Positions 45,668 through 53,986 are shown, counted from the stretch's first letter. The stretch: 64,000 nt of DNA from an uncultured Clostridia bacterium (GCA_934130435.1 CAKOYB010000006.1:1-64000); one strand, 5' to 3'. Numbers and translations: made by a program. The notes: a model not told the origin generated them from the letters alone.

Positions 45668-47303
45668 TTATTGTCCTCTCTTTTTCCATATACATTCAAG
45701 TCCGATAGCGTACGGCATCTATATGATGGTTATTCTTATCTGGATAACCAGTAATAACATTTCCGTCCTTATCTCTTTCTAATTCATACTCGCTAAATTC
45801 TATTGCAGTATTAGGACACCTTTTAGGATCTATTACTATCTTTATTAAACCTGCCAACCATTTCATGCTATATTCAACACTTCCTGGTCCTTTTTCTGCT
45901 CCCCTTATAAATGCTCCATAGGATTTATAGTCTCCTATTGATTTATTTTCTGCACTATCTGCAGTTATTAAATCACTATTTGTTACTCCTTTTTCTTGTA
46001 GTTTCATCCATGTATCTTGATTTGATGTTTTGTTACATCTCAGCTCATCAAATATGTACAATGTTCTTCTTGCCATATCGAAATGCATGTTATTGTAAGC
46101 AAATGGATCAGGAAACCAACCCCAGTCAATACCTTTATACAATCTATCAAAGTGAGAAATTTCTTCATCTGTTATCTCTCTTAATTCTAGATTTTCAAAT
46201 ACACTACCTCCATCTCCAGTTTCTAATCCCAAATATTCGTTTTCATATATTATCGGCGCTGTTTCTTTAGTGTATTCTGCTTCGTCTATAAAAGCTTGTC
46301 CTATCCATTCTTTTGGAGATGTTCTATAATCACTGTGATGTGATAATCTATTTGGTTTTGGTATTCTTTTTTCTTTATTAACAAAATGTTGTCTACTTGC
46401 TGGAGTATTGAATGTATAAAATTCTATAAAATCATTGCCACCTCTTATTACAGATTGATTTATTTTTCTTACTGCATTCATTCCCTGTATTTGGTCAAAT
46501 TCTTCATACCATATAATTCCTATATACATTCCTTTGGGTGGTTTTATTGATTTTATTTTACCTGGATCATCTGTTCCTCTAAAATATATTTTTTGTCCTG
46601 TACTTCTCTTGGTTATTTCCATTGGAGAAGTTTTAAAGCTATAATCATCTATCAATCCAAGATATGTTTCACTTAATTTATCAATTCCCCACTGTATTTG
46701 TGCATAAACTGAATCTTTTAAAGTATTGCTTACCCTTCTTATGCATAACGCACACATATTAGGATTGTTTTCTAACAATTCTGGAATTTTTTCTCCACAA
46801 AAAGAGGACTTCAATGAAGCCCTCCCACCATCTAACCAGTATTCTAAATGTCCTCTGTTATCTATATCTCTGTTCAAGTCTATAAATGCACTTGACATAT
46901 CACTTGCTGGTATCTTTATTATTTGTTTTTCTTTTCCTTGTTTTTCTTTTGTTAATTCTAGAAATTTCATGTCTTTGTCTACTATAATTCCATAAGCAGT
47001 TGCTAAGTCTTTTACATTAGTAAACATATCTATGTTCTCAACTTTTTCTTCCATCTTGTCTATCATTTTATTGAGTAATTTTATTCTTTTGTCTTTTGTT
47101 TTATCTAATTCATTTAATACATTTTTCGTATTTTCTTCTTTTTTTTGTGCAAGATTTTGCTCGATGTCTTTATTCTCTTTAGTTAGTCTTTTTACTGTAT
47201 CTGGAGAAACATTAAACTTTCTTGCCGTTTCCCTTAAGTTTTGACATTCGATATAATATGCAATTATTTGTTTTCTTTCTTTATCTGTTAATCTCTTTGC
47301 CAT
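45668..47303 (-). CDS. terL: Terminase: small-subunit-like domain fused to PBSX-type large subunit, read through CGGA
   Basis: Residues 1-60 are a helix-turn-helix (LRETARKFNVSPDTVKRLTK) followed by a coiled coil, as in small terminases. From about 130 comes the packaging ATPase (WLDGGRASLKSSF Walker A; GIIWYEEFDQ Walker B) and nuclease (GIDWGWFPDP). Frame 0 ends HHIDAVRYRT; skipping C45704 gives HHIDAVRYGLECIWKKRGQ with stop 45668, about 544 residues. D-A-x-R-Y-x-L-E is the usual end of large terminases, with the final Asp ligand. The gene then abuts the portal start. Confidence 0.88.
45701..45704 (-). other. CGGA site E (terminase)
   Basis: Context TAT-CGGA-CTT-GAA, giving RYGLE. Adds ten conserved-type C-terminal residues. 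Confidence 0.88.
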
Positions 47304-47304
47304 A

Positions 47305-47571
47305 TTATCCCATCTTTCTATACTCCTTCATAAAGTATTTCATCACTTCTATTTTGCTATAACATTCTTGTTTCTGTTTGTATTTATCTTGTAATTCAAA
47401 TTTATCTGTTTCATTGTTATATACTTTTACTTTTTCTCTTTTTAATATTTGATATTTAGTACAGTATCTGCAATTATCTTCACTATAAAATTGAAAACTA
47501 TTTATTTTATATATCTGTCCTTTTATAGATAAGGCATATAATAACTTATTTATGCTTTGGTTTATATTCAT
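47305..47571 (-). CDS. Phage protein of unknown function
   Basis: About 88 residues from ATG 47571 (GGAGA 5 bases upstream; an ATG four codons earlier overlaps it). YSEDNCRYCTKYQILKREKV has a Cys-x2-Cys. Next to terminase, so possibly involved in packaging. Not recognised. Confidence 0.55.
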   Translation of the reverse strand: MNINQSINKLLYALSIKGQIYKINSFQFYSEDNCRYCTKYQILKREKVKVYNNETDKFELQDKYKQKQECYSKIEVMKYFMKEYRKMG

Positions 47572-47594
47572 GTCTTTCTCCATAATAAAAGAGC

Positions 47595-47888
47595 TTACTG
47601 TTGTAAGCCCTCTATTTCTTTTTTACAATTATTTTCTATTATTTCTATAGCTTTTATAAGGTTATCTTTTGTTCTAATATCCTTCGTAGTTTTATTACTA
47701 ACTCCTAAAATATTAATTTTTTGTAGTTTTTTTAATTCTTCTAATTTTTCTGATGCATTCATATACTTACATTCCATCTTAAGTCTATATAAGATTTCAT
47801 CTGCTTGTTTTATTTCTTCTTTTATTTCACAGCAATTTACTTCTGTCGTCTCTAAAATTTTCCAACTTTCTTCTAATTCTTCTTCCAT
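47595..47888 (-). CDS. Coiled-coil phage protein
   Basis: 97 residues, almost all helical (MEEELEESWKILETTEVNCC, then LEELKKLQKINILGV). No family recognised. Its ribosome site lies within a perfect hairpin (47894-47912). Confidence 0.55.
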   Translation of the reverse strand: MEEELEESWKILETTEVNCCEIKEEIKQADEILYRLKMECKYMNASEKLEELKKLQKINILGVSNKTTKDIRTKDNLIKAIEIIENNCKKEIEGLQQ

Positions 47889-47893
47889 ACCTT

Positions 47894-47912
47894 AATCCTC
47901 CTTTGGAGGATT
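47894..47912 (-). promoter_or_regulatory. Hairpin sequestering a ribosome binding site
   Basis: AATCCTCC-AAA-GGAGGATT is a perfect 8-bp hairpin; its right arm is the GGAGG 8 bases before the ATG of the coiled-coil gene. Folding should repress initiation unless a ribosome or factor opens it. No T-run follows, so not a terminator. Confidence 0.6.
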
Positions 47913-47945
47913 TTATCACTCTTTAATTGAAGAATTTGTCGAAAT

Positions 47946-48275
47946 TTAATGGAAATACTTATTTATTACATTATTTATAAAATCATTGCTATTGGCAACT
48001 AAATCAGCCATATCTTCTTCTGTAAATTTGTCTTGCATATGATAACAGTATACATTCATATAACAATGTGCTAATTCATGTTTTAGTGTGTTCTTTTTAG
48101 TTTCAATACATAAATCTTTATCTAATAATATTACTTGTTCATCTGCATACGTTATTCCAAAATATTTTCCTCTTTCTGCAGGTTCTCCATCAAGATGTCT
48201 TTTAAATTCTTTTCTTATATCTTCTTGTGAAATTTCTTTTATTGTCCATGTTCTGTTGTTTATCTTAAATTTCAT
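47946..48275 (-). CDS. ImmA/IrrE-like zinc peptidase
   Basis: About 109 residues from ATG 48275 (GAGGTG upstream). TLKHELAHCYM is an H-E-x-x-H zinc site; KYFGITYADEQVILLDKDLC precedes it. ImmA-like proteins cleave phage repressors, but this short single-domain form lies in the late region, so a role in repressor control is only a guess. Confidence 0.65.
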   Translation of the reverse strand: MKFKINNRTWTIKEISQEDIRKEFKRHLDGEPAERGKYFGITYADEQVILLDKDLCIETKKNTLKHELAHCYMNVYCYHMQDKFTEEDMADLVANSNDFINNVINKYFH

Positions 48276-48547
48276 TGTAGTATACACCTCTTTCTTATCA
48301 TATAAGGACATCTAACCTTACCTGTATCTATGTTTAATACTTCAAGATGACTACATATCTTTCCATTTACTGCACATTGAGGATATTCTTTTATAAATTC
48401 TTCTTTAAAATGTTGTTCTTTTGACTTCCAAAACATCTTTTGTTCCTCCTCTATTGCTTCTATTGTATTCCTGCAATCATTTAATTTACATACTTTGCAT
48501 TTTAAATTATTGTTTGGACATACCTTACCTGTTTCTAAGCATTTCAT
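48272..48547 (-). CDS. Cysteine-rich phage protein
   Basis: 91 residues with ETGKVCPNNNLKCKVCKLND at the front and GKVRCPYMIRKRC at the end, nine Cys in all, suggesting zinc binding. It overlaps the peptidase gene by 4 bases. Not recognised. Confidence 0.6.
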   Translation of the reverse strand: MKCLETGKVCPNNNLKCKVCKLNDCRNTIEAIEEEQKMFWKSKEQHFKEEFIKEYPQCAVNGKICSHLEVLNIDTGKVRCPYMIRKRCILQ

Positions 48548-48549
48548 AT

Positions 48550-48663
48550 CTAATCCTCATCTGCACAATGTAATGTTCCATCTTCTCTTTGTACTATTCC
48601 TTTATTGCATTGTTTCTTACAATCTTTGCAGTTTTCTTTTGCATATTCTTCATATTTATTCAT
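48550..48663 (-). CDS. Very small Cys-rich protein
   Basis: 37 residues: MNKYEEYAKENCKDCKKQCN then GTLHCADED, four Cys. AAGGAG lies 6 bases before the ATG and directly abuts the CCA end of tRNA-Thr. Two bases separate it from the next gene. Confidence 0.65.
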   Translation of the reverse strand: MNKYEEYAKENCKDCKKQCNKGIVQREDGTLHCADED

Positions 48664-48674
48664 ATTTTTCTCCT

Positions 48675-48749
48675 TGGAGCTTTCTGTAAGACTTGAACTT
48701 ACTACTAGGATTTACAAGACCCTTGTTTTGCCAGTTAAACTAAGAAAGC
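48675..48749 (-). tRNA. tRNA-Thr (anticodon UGU), CCA encoded
   Basis: Acceptor GCTTTCT/AGAAAGC (7 bp), D-stem GTTT/AAAC, anticodon stem AGGGT/ATCCT with loop CTTGTAA (anticodon TGT, reads ACA), T-arm GTAAG-TTCAAGT-CTTAC, discriminator T, CCA encoded. 75 bases. Thr ACA is common in this AT-rich phage, so it may boost late translation. It is flanked by a terminator on the 5' side and a gene whose ribosome site begins at the tRNA 3' end, so it is likely cut from an mRNA. Confidence 0.93.
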
Positions 48750-48754
48750 ATAAT

Positions 48755-48784
48755 AAAAGAGCCTATCTTCTGATAAGCTCTTTT
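48755..48784 (-). terminator. Hairpin between a late gene and tRNA-Thr
   Basis: AAAAGAGC/GCTCTTTT with inner TATC/GATA; overlaps the stop of the gene before it. It may act as terminator or as a processing signal. Confidence 0.6.
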
Positions 48785-49002
48785 TAATAATTATTAATAT
48801 CTGATGTTCTCATTATTTTATATATTTTTTCTTGCCTATAGTCTTCTATGATGTTTTTTAAATAATAGTTTTTATTTTCTCTCCAGTCTATAATAATACC
48901 ATATTCTTTTGCTTGTTTATCAATGTTATATTTTTCATTTTCAGTAAGTGGTATCTTTTCTTCTTTTATTTTATTTATTTTTTCAATAAACTTTTCTTTC
49001 AC
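48784..49002 (-). CDS. First late-operon protein, unknown function
   Basis: 72 residues, basic, helical (VKEKFIEKINKIKEEKIPLT). GTG start with GGAGGTG 5 bases upstream. It is the first gene behind the consensus promoter at 49031-49059. Not recognised. Confidence 0.6.
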   Translation of the reverse strand: MKEKFIEKINKIKEEKIPLTENEKYNIDKQAKEYGIIIDWRENKNYYLKNIIEDYRQEKIYKIMRTSDINNY

Positions 49003-49030
49003 TATATCACCTCCCTGGGATTTTTCTTAT

Positions 49031-49059
49031 ATAATACAGTATCTTTTACATTTTGTCAA
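49031..49059 (-). promoter_or_regulatory. Consensus sigma-A promoter of the late region
   Basis: TTGACA (49054-49059) and TATTAT (49031-49036) with a 17-base spacer on the minus strand. Upstream to 49196 there is no gene except a plus-strand six-codon reading (MNTIIY) behind GAAGGTG, probably meaningless. Confidence 0.78.
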
Positions 49060-49194
49060 CTGTTTTTCTTACAGCCTCAATGTTTTGATACCGTTTTATA
49101 TGAGTCTTAACTAGAATCGACTTTTATCTATTTGAAAGAAGGTGATTTTTATATGAACACTATAATATATTAACTTATCTAGTATTATTAATAT

Positions 49195-49227
49195 AATAAT
49201 AAAAAGGAACTAGATTTCTCTAATTCC
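49195..49227 (-). terminator. Terminator of the early operon
   Basis: GGAACTAG (49206-49213) pairs with CTAATTCC (49220-49227, one G-T), followed on the minus strand by CCTTTTTATTATT. Confidence 0.8.
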
Positions 49228-49302
49228 TCTGCAAAAGTTTATATTTTACTGTATCATAATAACACCTATATATATATCATTCAATAACATTTCATAACAC
49301 AA

Positions 49303-49701
49303 TTATAATTCGTCATATTTTTTTAATGCCGTTTCATGTAATCTGCAAATATGAACATATGTATAATTCATCTCATCTGCAACTCTAACCAAAGACTTGC
49401 ATTGTATGTATACTTTATCTAATATGTTTCTGTATGGCTGTTCTATGTTATCCAATTTGTTTAGTATTTCATGCTGTTTTTCTTCTACTTGTAATACTTT
49501 ATCTAATAAATCGTTTGCCATATCAAGTAATTTTGCTATTTTTTCTGCCAAACTATCTTGTACTACTTTAGATCCTTTCGGCATATCTGACACTGTTGAT
49601 GTTATTTTATTTATAGTTGAACTGTATTCCTCTATGTATTCTTTTCTTCCTTTTACCCATTCTTGATTATTTCTATAATTAATCAATTCTTTTCTATCCA
49701 T
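49303..49701 (-). CDS. Late transcription regulator-like protein (sigma-region-4-like HTH)
   Basis: 132 residues. The C-terminal segment YIQCKSLVRVADEMNYTYVH and ICRLHETALKKY is the helix-turn-helix seen in DUF1492/ArpU/RinA-like phage late activators. The front is coiled coil. It closes the early operon and precedes the late promoter, which fits control of late genes. Confidence 0.75.
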   Translation of the reverse strand: MDRKELINYRNNQEWVKGRKEYIEEYSSTINKITSTVSDMPKGSKVVQDSLAEKIAKLLDMANDLLDKVLQVEEKQHEILNKLDNIEQPYRNILDKVYIQCKSLVRVADEMNYTYVHICRLHETALKKYDEL

Positions 49702-49720
49702 TCTGTTCCTCCTTTGTAAA

Positions 49721-50140
49721 TTATTTTTCTAGTAGTTCTTGTAAAACCTCAATATATTTATCTATCAATTCATCTTCATATATCTCTATTAAACAATTGC
49801 CAATTTTTTTCTTTTCTTGTTTTAATTCTTCTATCTTGTCTTTTATCTTTTGAATTGGAACCGTTTCAAAATTATATCTTCTTATTGCTTCATTTTTTGC
49901 AATGTCTAATTCATTATTTATTTCTTCTATCTCTTCATTATCTTCCTCTAGTTGTTTTACTTTTTTAGCCCCTGCTAATATTATTGTTGTTTTTTCTTCT
50001 AGCTCTTTTGATAGTTTTTCAATTAGTTTTAATAATACTTCTGCATTTTTACTATCCCTAGACATTATATATTTTACTGTCCAGCTGCTATTTTTTATAT
50101 TTTCTAATAATTCAACAGCTTTCTTTTCTTCCTCGTTCAT
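49721..50140 (-). CDS. Coiled-coil phage protein
   Basis: 139 residues, helical and charged (KLIEKLSKELEEKTTIILAG, then KIKDKIEELKQEKKKIG). No family recognised. Three bases from the previous gene in the early operon. Confidence 0.55.
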   Translation of the reverse strand: MNEEEKKAVELLENIKNSSWTVKYIMSRDSKNAEVLLKLIEKLSKELEEKTTIILAGAKKVKQLEEDNEEIEEINNELDIAKNEAIRRYNFETVPIQKIKDKIEELKQEKKKIGNCLIEIYEDELIDKYIEVLQELLEK

Positions 50141-50143
50141 TTA

Positions 50144-50764
50144 TTACTCACTTTCCAGCAATTCTTGTAATCTCTTTTTTATATCCAAAGATTTTGTATT
50201 CATTGCTCTTAATCTTACTATTTGATAATCATTTTTTCGATAACTTGCATGAATATCTGTATTTTTTGATATTATTTCTTTAGTCTTTTTTATATCATAA
50301 TCAATTCTGTCTATTATGTCTTTTATTTCTTGTTTTGAAATATAATTTTCATATAATACTTCATTCTCTTTTCGTAGCTTTTCAATTTCTAATCCTCTCT
50401 CAACAGCAATATGTAGCCATAAATAACAATCTTCTTTAAGATTAAGTTTTTCTTTTAAGCTGCTCAGTTCTGTTCTTAGCTGTTTATTCTCTTTTAATAC
50501 TCTTTTATAATCGCATTCATCTTCATCTGATTCTGTCAACATTGCACTATATTCTTTTTCTAATTTATCTGCTCTTGCTTTTTCCTTTAAATAATTATTT
50601 ACTATATTTTTAATGCTTTGTATTTCTTTTTTATAATATTGTATATCTTCATCATTGTCATTTTTTACTTTCATTTGACTGTATATTACATTAATACAAT
50701 CTTCATCTCCTTTTATTATTCCTTCTAATATTTTCATATCTTCTTCTATACTATTTTCTTTCAC
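50144..50764 (-). CDS. Coiled-coil phage protein
   Basis: 206 residues starting at GTG 50764 (VKENSIEEDMK). Mainly coiled coil (LSSLKEKLNLKEDCYLWLHI in the middle). The GTG directly follows the stop TAA of the CGGA-read DNA-binding gene upstream, so initiation is probably coupled to that read-through. Function unknown. Confidence 0.55.
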   Translation of the reverse strand: MKENSIEEDMKILEGIIKGDEDCINVIYSQMKVKNDNDEDIQYYKKEIQSIKNIVNNYLKEKARADKLEKEYSAMLTESDEDECDYKRVLKENKQLRTELSSLKEKLNLKEDCYLWLHIAVERGLEIEKLRKENEVLYENYISKQEIKDIIDRIDYDIKKTKEIISKNTDIHASYRKNDYQIVRLRAMNTKSLDIKKRLQELLESE

Positions 50765-51107
50765 TTAATCACCCCAAACTTCTTTTCTTATTCGTTCTTC
50801 TTCCGCTTTTTCTTGCTTCCATATTTTATCTTCTAATGCTTTCTTAGTTGTTCTCCAGCCTATATTCCAAAAAGCATCTCCTTCAAGCTCTCCTTCATAA
50901 CTAAATTGAGCAGGTATATATTCTCTAATAAATTCTATCAAGCCTTCTTTTTCTAATTTTTTACAATATTTTCTTGCCTTGTAGTATGATATGTTTTGAA
51001 TTTCAGCTAAACCTCTTGTACTTATTACATATCCGTGGATTCATAATACAAACATCATTTTTACACAACATTCTGAAAATTGATTGTTTTACACTATTTT
51101 CTTTCAC
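50765..51107 (-). CDS. Winged-helix DNA-binding protein read through CGGA
   Basis: GTG 51107 (GGAGG 7 bases upstream) starts MKENSVKQSIFRMLCKNDVC. Triplet reading ends at 51003. Skipping C51035 gives MNPGYVISTRGLAEIQNISY and YKARKYCKKLEKEGLIEFIR, a clear helix-turn-helix, then continues to GWRTTKKALEDKIWKQEKAE and stop 50765, about 113 residues. The shifted frame fills a 240-base gap that otherwise would be empty and meets the next start exactly. Regulator or phage replication accessory. Confidence 0.85.
51032..51035 (-). other. CGGA site F (DNA-binding protein)
   Basis: Context CCA-CGGA-TAT-GTA. 88 codons open in the shifted frame. Confidence 0.9.
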
Positions 51108-51300
51108 TATAACACCTCCTAAATTGTTTTTCATTTTCTTCTTGTAATTCACATTCTTTTCTTTGAAATACTGGACAGTCTTCATCACAACCCCAAGTTA
51201 TTCCATATCTTTCACATTCAGTCATATTAAGATAACTTAAACTATTATCTTGACTGCAAATTAAATTTGTAAATTCCATTTTTTTATCTACTTTATCCAT
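51094..51300 (-). CDS. Cys-containing phage protein
   Basis: 68 residues: NMTECERYGITWGCDEDCPV FQRKECE has five Cys. GAGGAG precedes ATG. Overlaps the next gene by 14 bases. Not recognised. Confidence 0.6.
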   Translation of the reverse strand: MDKVDKKMEFTNLICSQDNSLSYLNMTECERYGITWGCDEDCPVFQRKECELQEENEKQFRRCYSERK

Positions 51301-51503
51301 CCTAACTCCTCTACTTTCTTATTTATTGCTTGGAATTCTTCTAGAGTTATAGTGGAAGGTAAACTAATATTTCTCCTTCTTAAACTGAAATGTATTTCTC
51401 TACCTGAGCAATGTGAACTATCTCGTCTAAATATAATATCATTATCATAATACATTTGCTCTATATATCCTAACTCTTCAAACATCTCATCTGCTGTTTT
51501 CAC
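51288..51503 (-). CDS. Phage protein of unknown function
   Basis: 71 residues (MFEELGYIEQMYYDNDIIF, SLPSTITLEEFQAINKKVEE). It resembles small accessory proteins common in early regions of clostridial phages; role unknown. It overlaps neighbours by 13 and 1 bases. Confidence 0.6.
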   Translation of the reverse strand: MKTADEMFEELGYIEQMYYDNDIIFRRDSSHCSGREIHFSLRRRNISLPSTITLEEFQAINKKVEELGWIK

Positions 51504-52018
51504 TATCTATCACTCCTCTCTAAATCATAAACTCTGTCCCTTTGCATACTTCTTAAAATGGAAGATAATATTACTTCTTTATCTGCTTTAAGTTCTTGTT
51601 TTCTTGCTGGCTTTATGCAATATAGCTCTTTTAATCCATCTATTGGTTCAGCATAATATTTTGTCCATTTATTTCCTAATGGGTCAATTCTTTCTTCTTC
51701 TCTTTGCTTTATTTCGTCTACTGCCACAAAAACTCCTATTCCTAGCGGTATTTCTTCTTTTACTTCTTGGTATAATTTATATGGCATTACAAAGTAATTT
51801 TTATTTCCTATAAATGTTAATTTATTTTTACTATGAAAATCTTGTTTAGATTGTTTTATTTCGTAGCAATAAGTTTCTCTTTGACAGTTGTACATTATAC
51901 AATCTACTATTTCTTTTCCACACCAACCGATAGTACATTCAAAAACATAGAACTCATTTCTTTTATTAAAACGATTTGCTAGTAATTGTTCTAGTTTTCT
52001 AGTTGTTTCTGTTTTCAT
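51503..52018 (-). CDS. PD-(D/E)XK-like nuclease (MmcB-like)
   Basis: 171 residues. ECTIGWCGKEIVDCIMYNCQ followed by CYEIKQSKQDF gives the D-x(n)-E-x-K core of restriction-like nucleases, and the NKNYFVMPYKLYQEVKEEIP segment matches MmcB-like repair proteins. It probably acts on DNA in recombination; substrate unknown. Confidence 0.65.
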   Translation of the reverse strand: MKTETTRKLEQLLANRFNKRNEFYVFECTIGWCGKEIVDCIMYNCQRETYCYEIKQSKQDFHSKNKLTFIGNKNYFVMPYKLYQEVKEEIPLGIGVFVAVDEIKQREEERIDPLGNKWTKYYAEPIDGLKELYCIKPARKQELKADKEVILSSILRSMQRDRVYDLERSDR

Positions 52019-52038
52019 ATCTTATTTACTCCTCTCCT

Positions 52039-52314
52039 TTATAAATCACCCATGCAGGTATATTTCCCAGAATTGCCACTAGCATAGTTATTTAAAAATA
52101 TTTTAATTTGACAAGTTCCATTTTCATTTTCAAAATCACATTGTTTACATCTAAAAATTGGTTCATCTTTGTCTATTGTTTCTTTACAATTCATGCACCA
52201 ATTGTGACAAAATTGTCCTAATCCTTCTAATGCTTTTTCTAAATTATCTTCATTTCCAATTGTATAAAATTTTTTTGTGTTACAATTTATTTTTTCTTCA
52301 TTTTTTCTGTTCAT
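52039..52314 (-). CDS. Zinc-ribbon-like phage protein
   Basis: About 91 residues from ATG 52314. QFCHNWCMNCKETIDKDEP and FRCKQCDFENENGTC have at least six Cys in Cys-x2/3-Cys pairs. It might bind zinc. Not recognised. Confidence 0.6.
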   Translation of the reverse strand: MNRKNEEKINCNTKKFYTIGNEDNLEKALEGLGQFCHNWCMNCKETIDKDEPIFRCKQCDFENENGTCQIKIFLNNYASGNSGKYTCMGDL

Positions 52315-52315
52315 T

Positions 52316-52522
52316 TTATTTTTCCTCACTTTCTAACATTTTCATATAAACTTCTTTTTCTTGTAACTGTTCTTTTAAACTTTGTTCTAATAATTTTATC
52401 TGCTCGTCCTTATTGTTGTATTCATTTTGCCAATTAATTAATCTTATTCCTGTTATAAAAAACATTACTGCCCATAAAATCACTACCAGTATCACAATTA
52501 TTTTTAATTTTATATCTTTCAT
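52316..52522 (-). CDS. Small membrane protein
   Basis: 68 residues: one membrane helix (IIVILVVILWAVMFFITGI) then a coiled coil (EQIKLLEQSLKEQLQEKEVY). AAGGAG precedes the ATG. The layout resembles an Rz-like or anchor protein but it lies in the early region. Confidence 0.6.
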   Translation of the reverse strand: MKDIKLKIIVILVVILWAVMFFITGIRLINWQNEYNNKDEQIKLLEQSLKEQLQEKEVYMKMLESEEK

Positions 52523-52535
52523 ATTTACTCCTTTA

Positions 52536-52802
52536 TTAAATAATATTTACTTCTATAATTTCATATCTATTACTTTTAAGTTCATCATTATAGTTTTTCA
52601 TAGTAGCCCATTTACTTGTTTCAAGTCCTCGACTTTGAATAACCTTTCTATAACATTTTCTTTTTGATGTTTTTATAATTTCAAGTTTTTTATTATAAAT
52701 ATAAGCAATACAATACATAAAATATAATCTATCTTTTGGCGTTTTAAAATTTGTATCAACTCCCCATTCTTTTAGGGCTTGTATAAATTCTTTTTCTGTC
52801 AT
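52536..52802 (-). CDS. Phage protein of unknown function
   Basis: 88 residues: EFIQALKEWGVDTNFKTPKD, RKCYRKVIQSRGLETSKWAT. AAGGAG lies 6 bases before the ATG. No family recognised. Confidence 0.58.
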   Translation of the reverse strand: MTEKEFIQALKEWGVDTNFKTPKDRLYFMYCIAYIYNKKLEIIKTSKRKCYRKVIQSRGLETSKWATMKNYNDELKSNRYEIIEVNII

Positions 52803-52804
52803 AT

Positions 52805-53023
52805 TTACTCCTTTACCACCAATCCTGCTTTGGTTAAATCATATAAGAATAAAATATCATCATTATTTCTTCCTTCAATAATTATTTCTCTAGTACGAGG
52901 ATTTATATATAAAGTATCACTATAAAATAAATATTTCCCTGGTTCATCAATATGAGGTGCATGTCTTAATTGATATTTAAACATAAGCCATTCTAAATCT
53001 ATCTTTTCATCTATTTCTAACAT
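52805..53023 (-). CDS. Phage protein of unknown function
   Basis: 72 residues: LEWLMFKYQLRHAPHIDEPG then strands LYINPRTREIIIEGRNNDDI. AAAGGAG precedes the ATG. Not recognised. Confidence 0.58.
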   Translation of the reverse strand: MLEIDEKIDLEWLMFKYQLRHAPHIDEPGKYLFYSDTLYINPRTREIIIEGRNNDDILFLYDLTKAGLVVKE

Positions 53024-53026
53024 ATT

Positions 53027-53170
53027 TTATTCACTCCTTTCAATCTTTCTTTCTACAATTTTCTTAATCATTTTCTCTTCTGCCTTATCTAAATACTCAT
53101 CTGATAATAAATATATAAATATAAACATTATAATTGCTATAATTAATGTGCTTATTATTGCTTGTAACAT
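53027..53170 (-). CDS. Small single-span membrane protein
   Basis: 47 residues: MLQAIISTLIIAIIMFIFIY, one membrane helix, then a Lys/Glu-rich tail ending KIERSE. AAAGGAG of the next gene overlaps its last codons, a sign of tight coupling. Confidence 0.6.
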   Translation of the reverse strand: MLQAIISTLIIAIIMFIFIYLLSDEYLDKAEEKMIKKIVERKIERSE

Positions 53171-53176
53171 ATCTTA

Positions 53177-53422
53177 TTACTCCTTTGCTCCTAAATTTTC
53201 TCTAAAATCCTTTTCTTTTAACTTTTCTTCCGATAAAGTTCTTACTAATATCTCTTCCAATACTAAATTTTTATAATCACCAGTATTGTTAAAATAATGT
53301 TGTAATGCTGTCTTTTTACTTTTATATAATCTTGCAAACCTTATTTCTTTTTTAAACTCCGTTCTACCATATGTAGCATATAATCCTTCTTTATTTTTTA
53401 TTGCATATACTATTTGTTCCAT
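53177..53422 (-). CDS. Phage protein of unknown function
   Basis: 81 residues: EQIVYAIKNKEGLYATYGRT and SKKTALQHYFNNTGDYKNLV suggest a small alpha/beta fold. Ribosome site GGAAATAG-like. No family recognised. Confidence 0.55.
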   Translation of the reverse strand: MEQIVYAIKNKEGLYATYGRTEFKKEIRFARLYKSKKTALQHYFNNTGDYKNLVLEEILVRTLSEEKLKEKDFRENLGAKE

Positions 53423-53430
53423 ACTCTTAT

Positions 53431-53574
53431 CTATTTCCCTTTCTCATATCCAATTACAAACCACAACCATTTATATATAGGAGGATTGCATTTTAATGTT
53501 AATCTTTTGGGAATAATATAATAATACCATTGACTATGATAATATTTTGCTCTATGTATTTCCGTCTTTAACAT
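53431..53574 (-). CDS. Small phage protein
   Basis: 47 residues: MLKTEIHRAKYYHSQWYYYI then LKCNPPIYKWLWFVIGYEKG. Rich in Tyr/Trp. AGGAGAATAG precedes the ATG. Not recognised. Confidence 0.55.
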   Translation of the reverse strand: MLKTEIHRAKYYHSQWYYYIIPKRLTLKCNPPIYKWLWFVIGYEKGK

Positions 53575-53587
53575 ATCTATTCTCCTC

Positions 53588-53986
53588 CTAGTAAAACCAC
53601 ATATTTACTTTGTGTTTATAACAATGCTTAAACATATTTAGCCATAATTGATGCATGTCGTAACAATTCATTTCTATATAATTGTGTCCTTGCATTTCTA
53701 CTTTTAAATCTTTCATTACATCATATATTTTTTTACATTCTTTAGGTGTTAATTTTCCATCACAATCGCTATGCCATAGAAATATATCTAAATCATCATT
53801 GCATAAAGTATTCCATTCTTCTATTTCTTCTGGTTGTAAATCTTCTTTAAATGTTTTTTCGTATAATTCGCCTAACCTCTCATTATAAGCATTGGCGACT
53901 TCTTTTCTATATACATTAAATTTTATATATCCACAATGGTAAGTATCTTTTCTTTCTAAACCTTTTATACTTATATCTAATCCCAA
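53588..53986 (-). CDS. Phage protein of unknown function (MGLDI family)
   Basis: 132 residues: MGLDISIKGLERKDTYHCGY, then LDIFLWHSDCDGKLTPKECK. Small proteins with this front are common in Firmicute phages; role unknown. TTG start, with TTAGGAGG supplied by the last codons of the YopX gene upstream, so it is coupled to YopX read-through. Confidence 0.65.
   Translation of the reverse strand: MGLDISIKGLERKDTYHCGYIKFNVYRKEVANAYNERLGELYEKTFKEDLQPEEIEEWNTLCNDDLDIFLWHSDCDGKLTPKECKKIYDVMKDLKVEMQGHNYIEMNCYDMHQLWLNMFKHCYKHKVNMWFY

Noticed and set aside
44263..45699. Portal start at MNVYGKRED
   Set aside because: Those codons overlap the shifted terminase C-terminus; the ATG at 45666 directly after the shifted stop is better placed.
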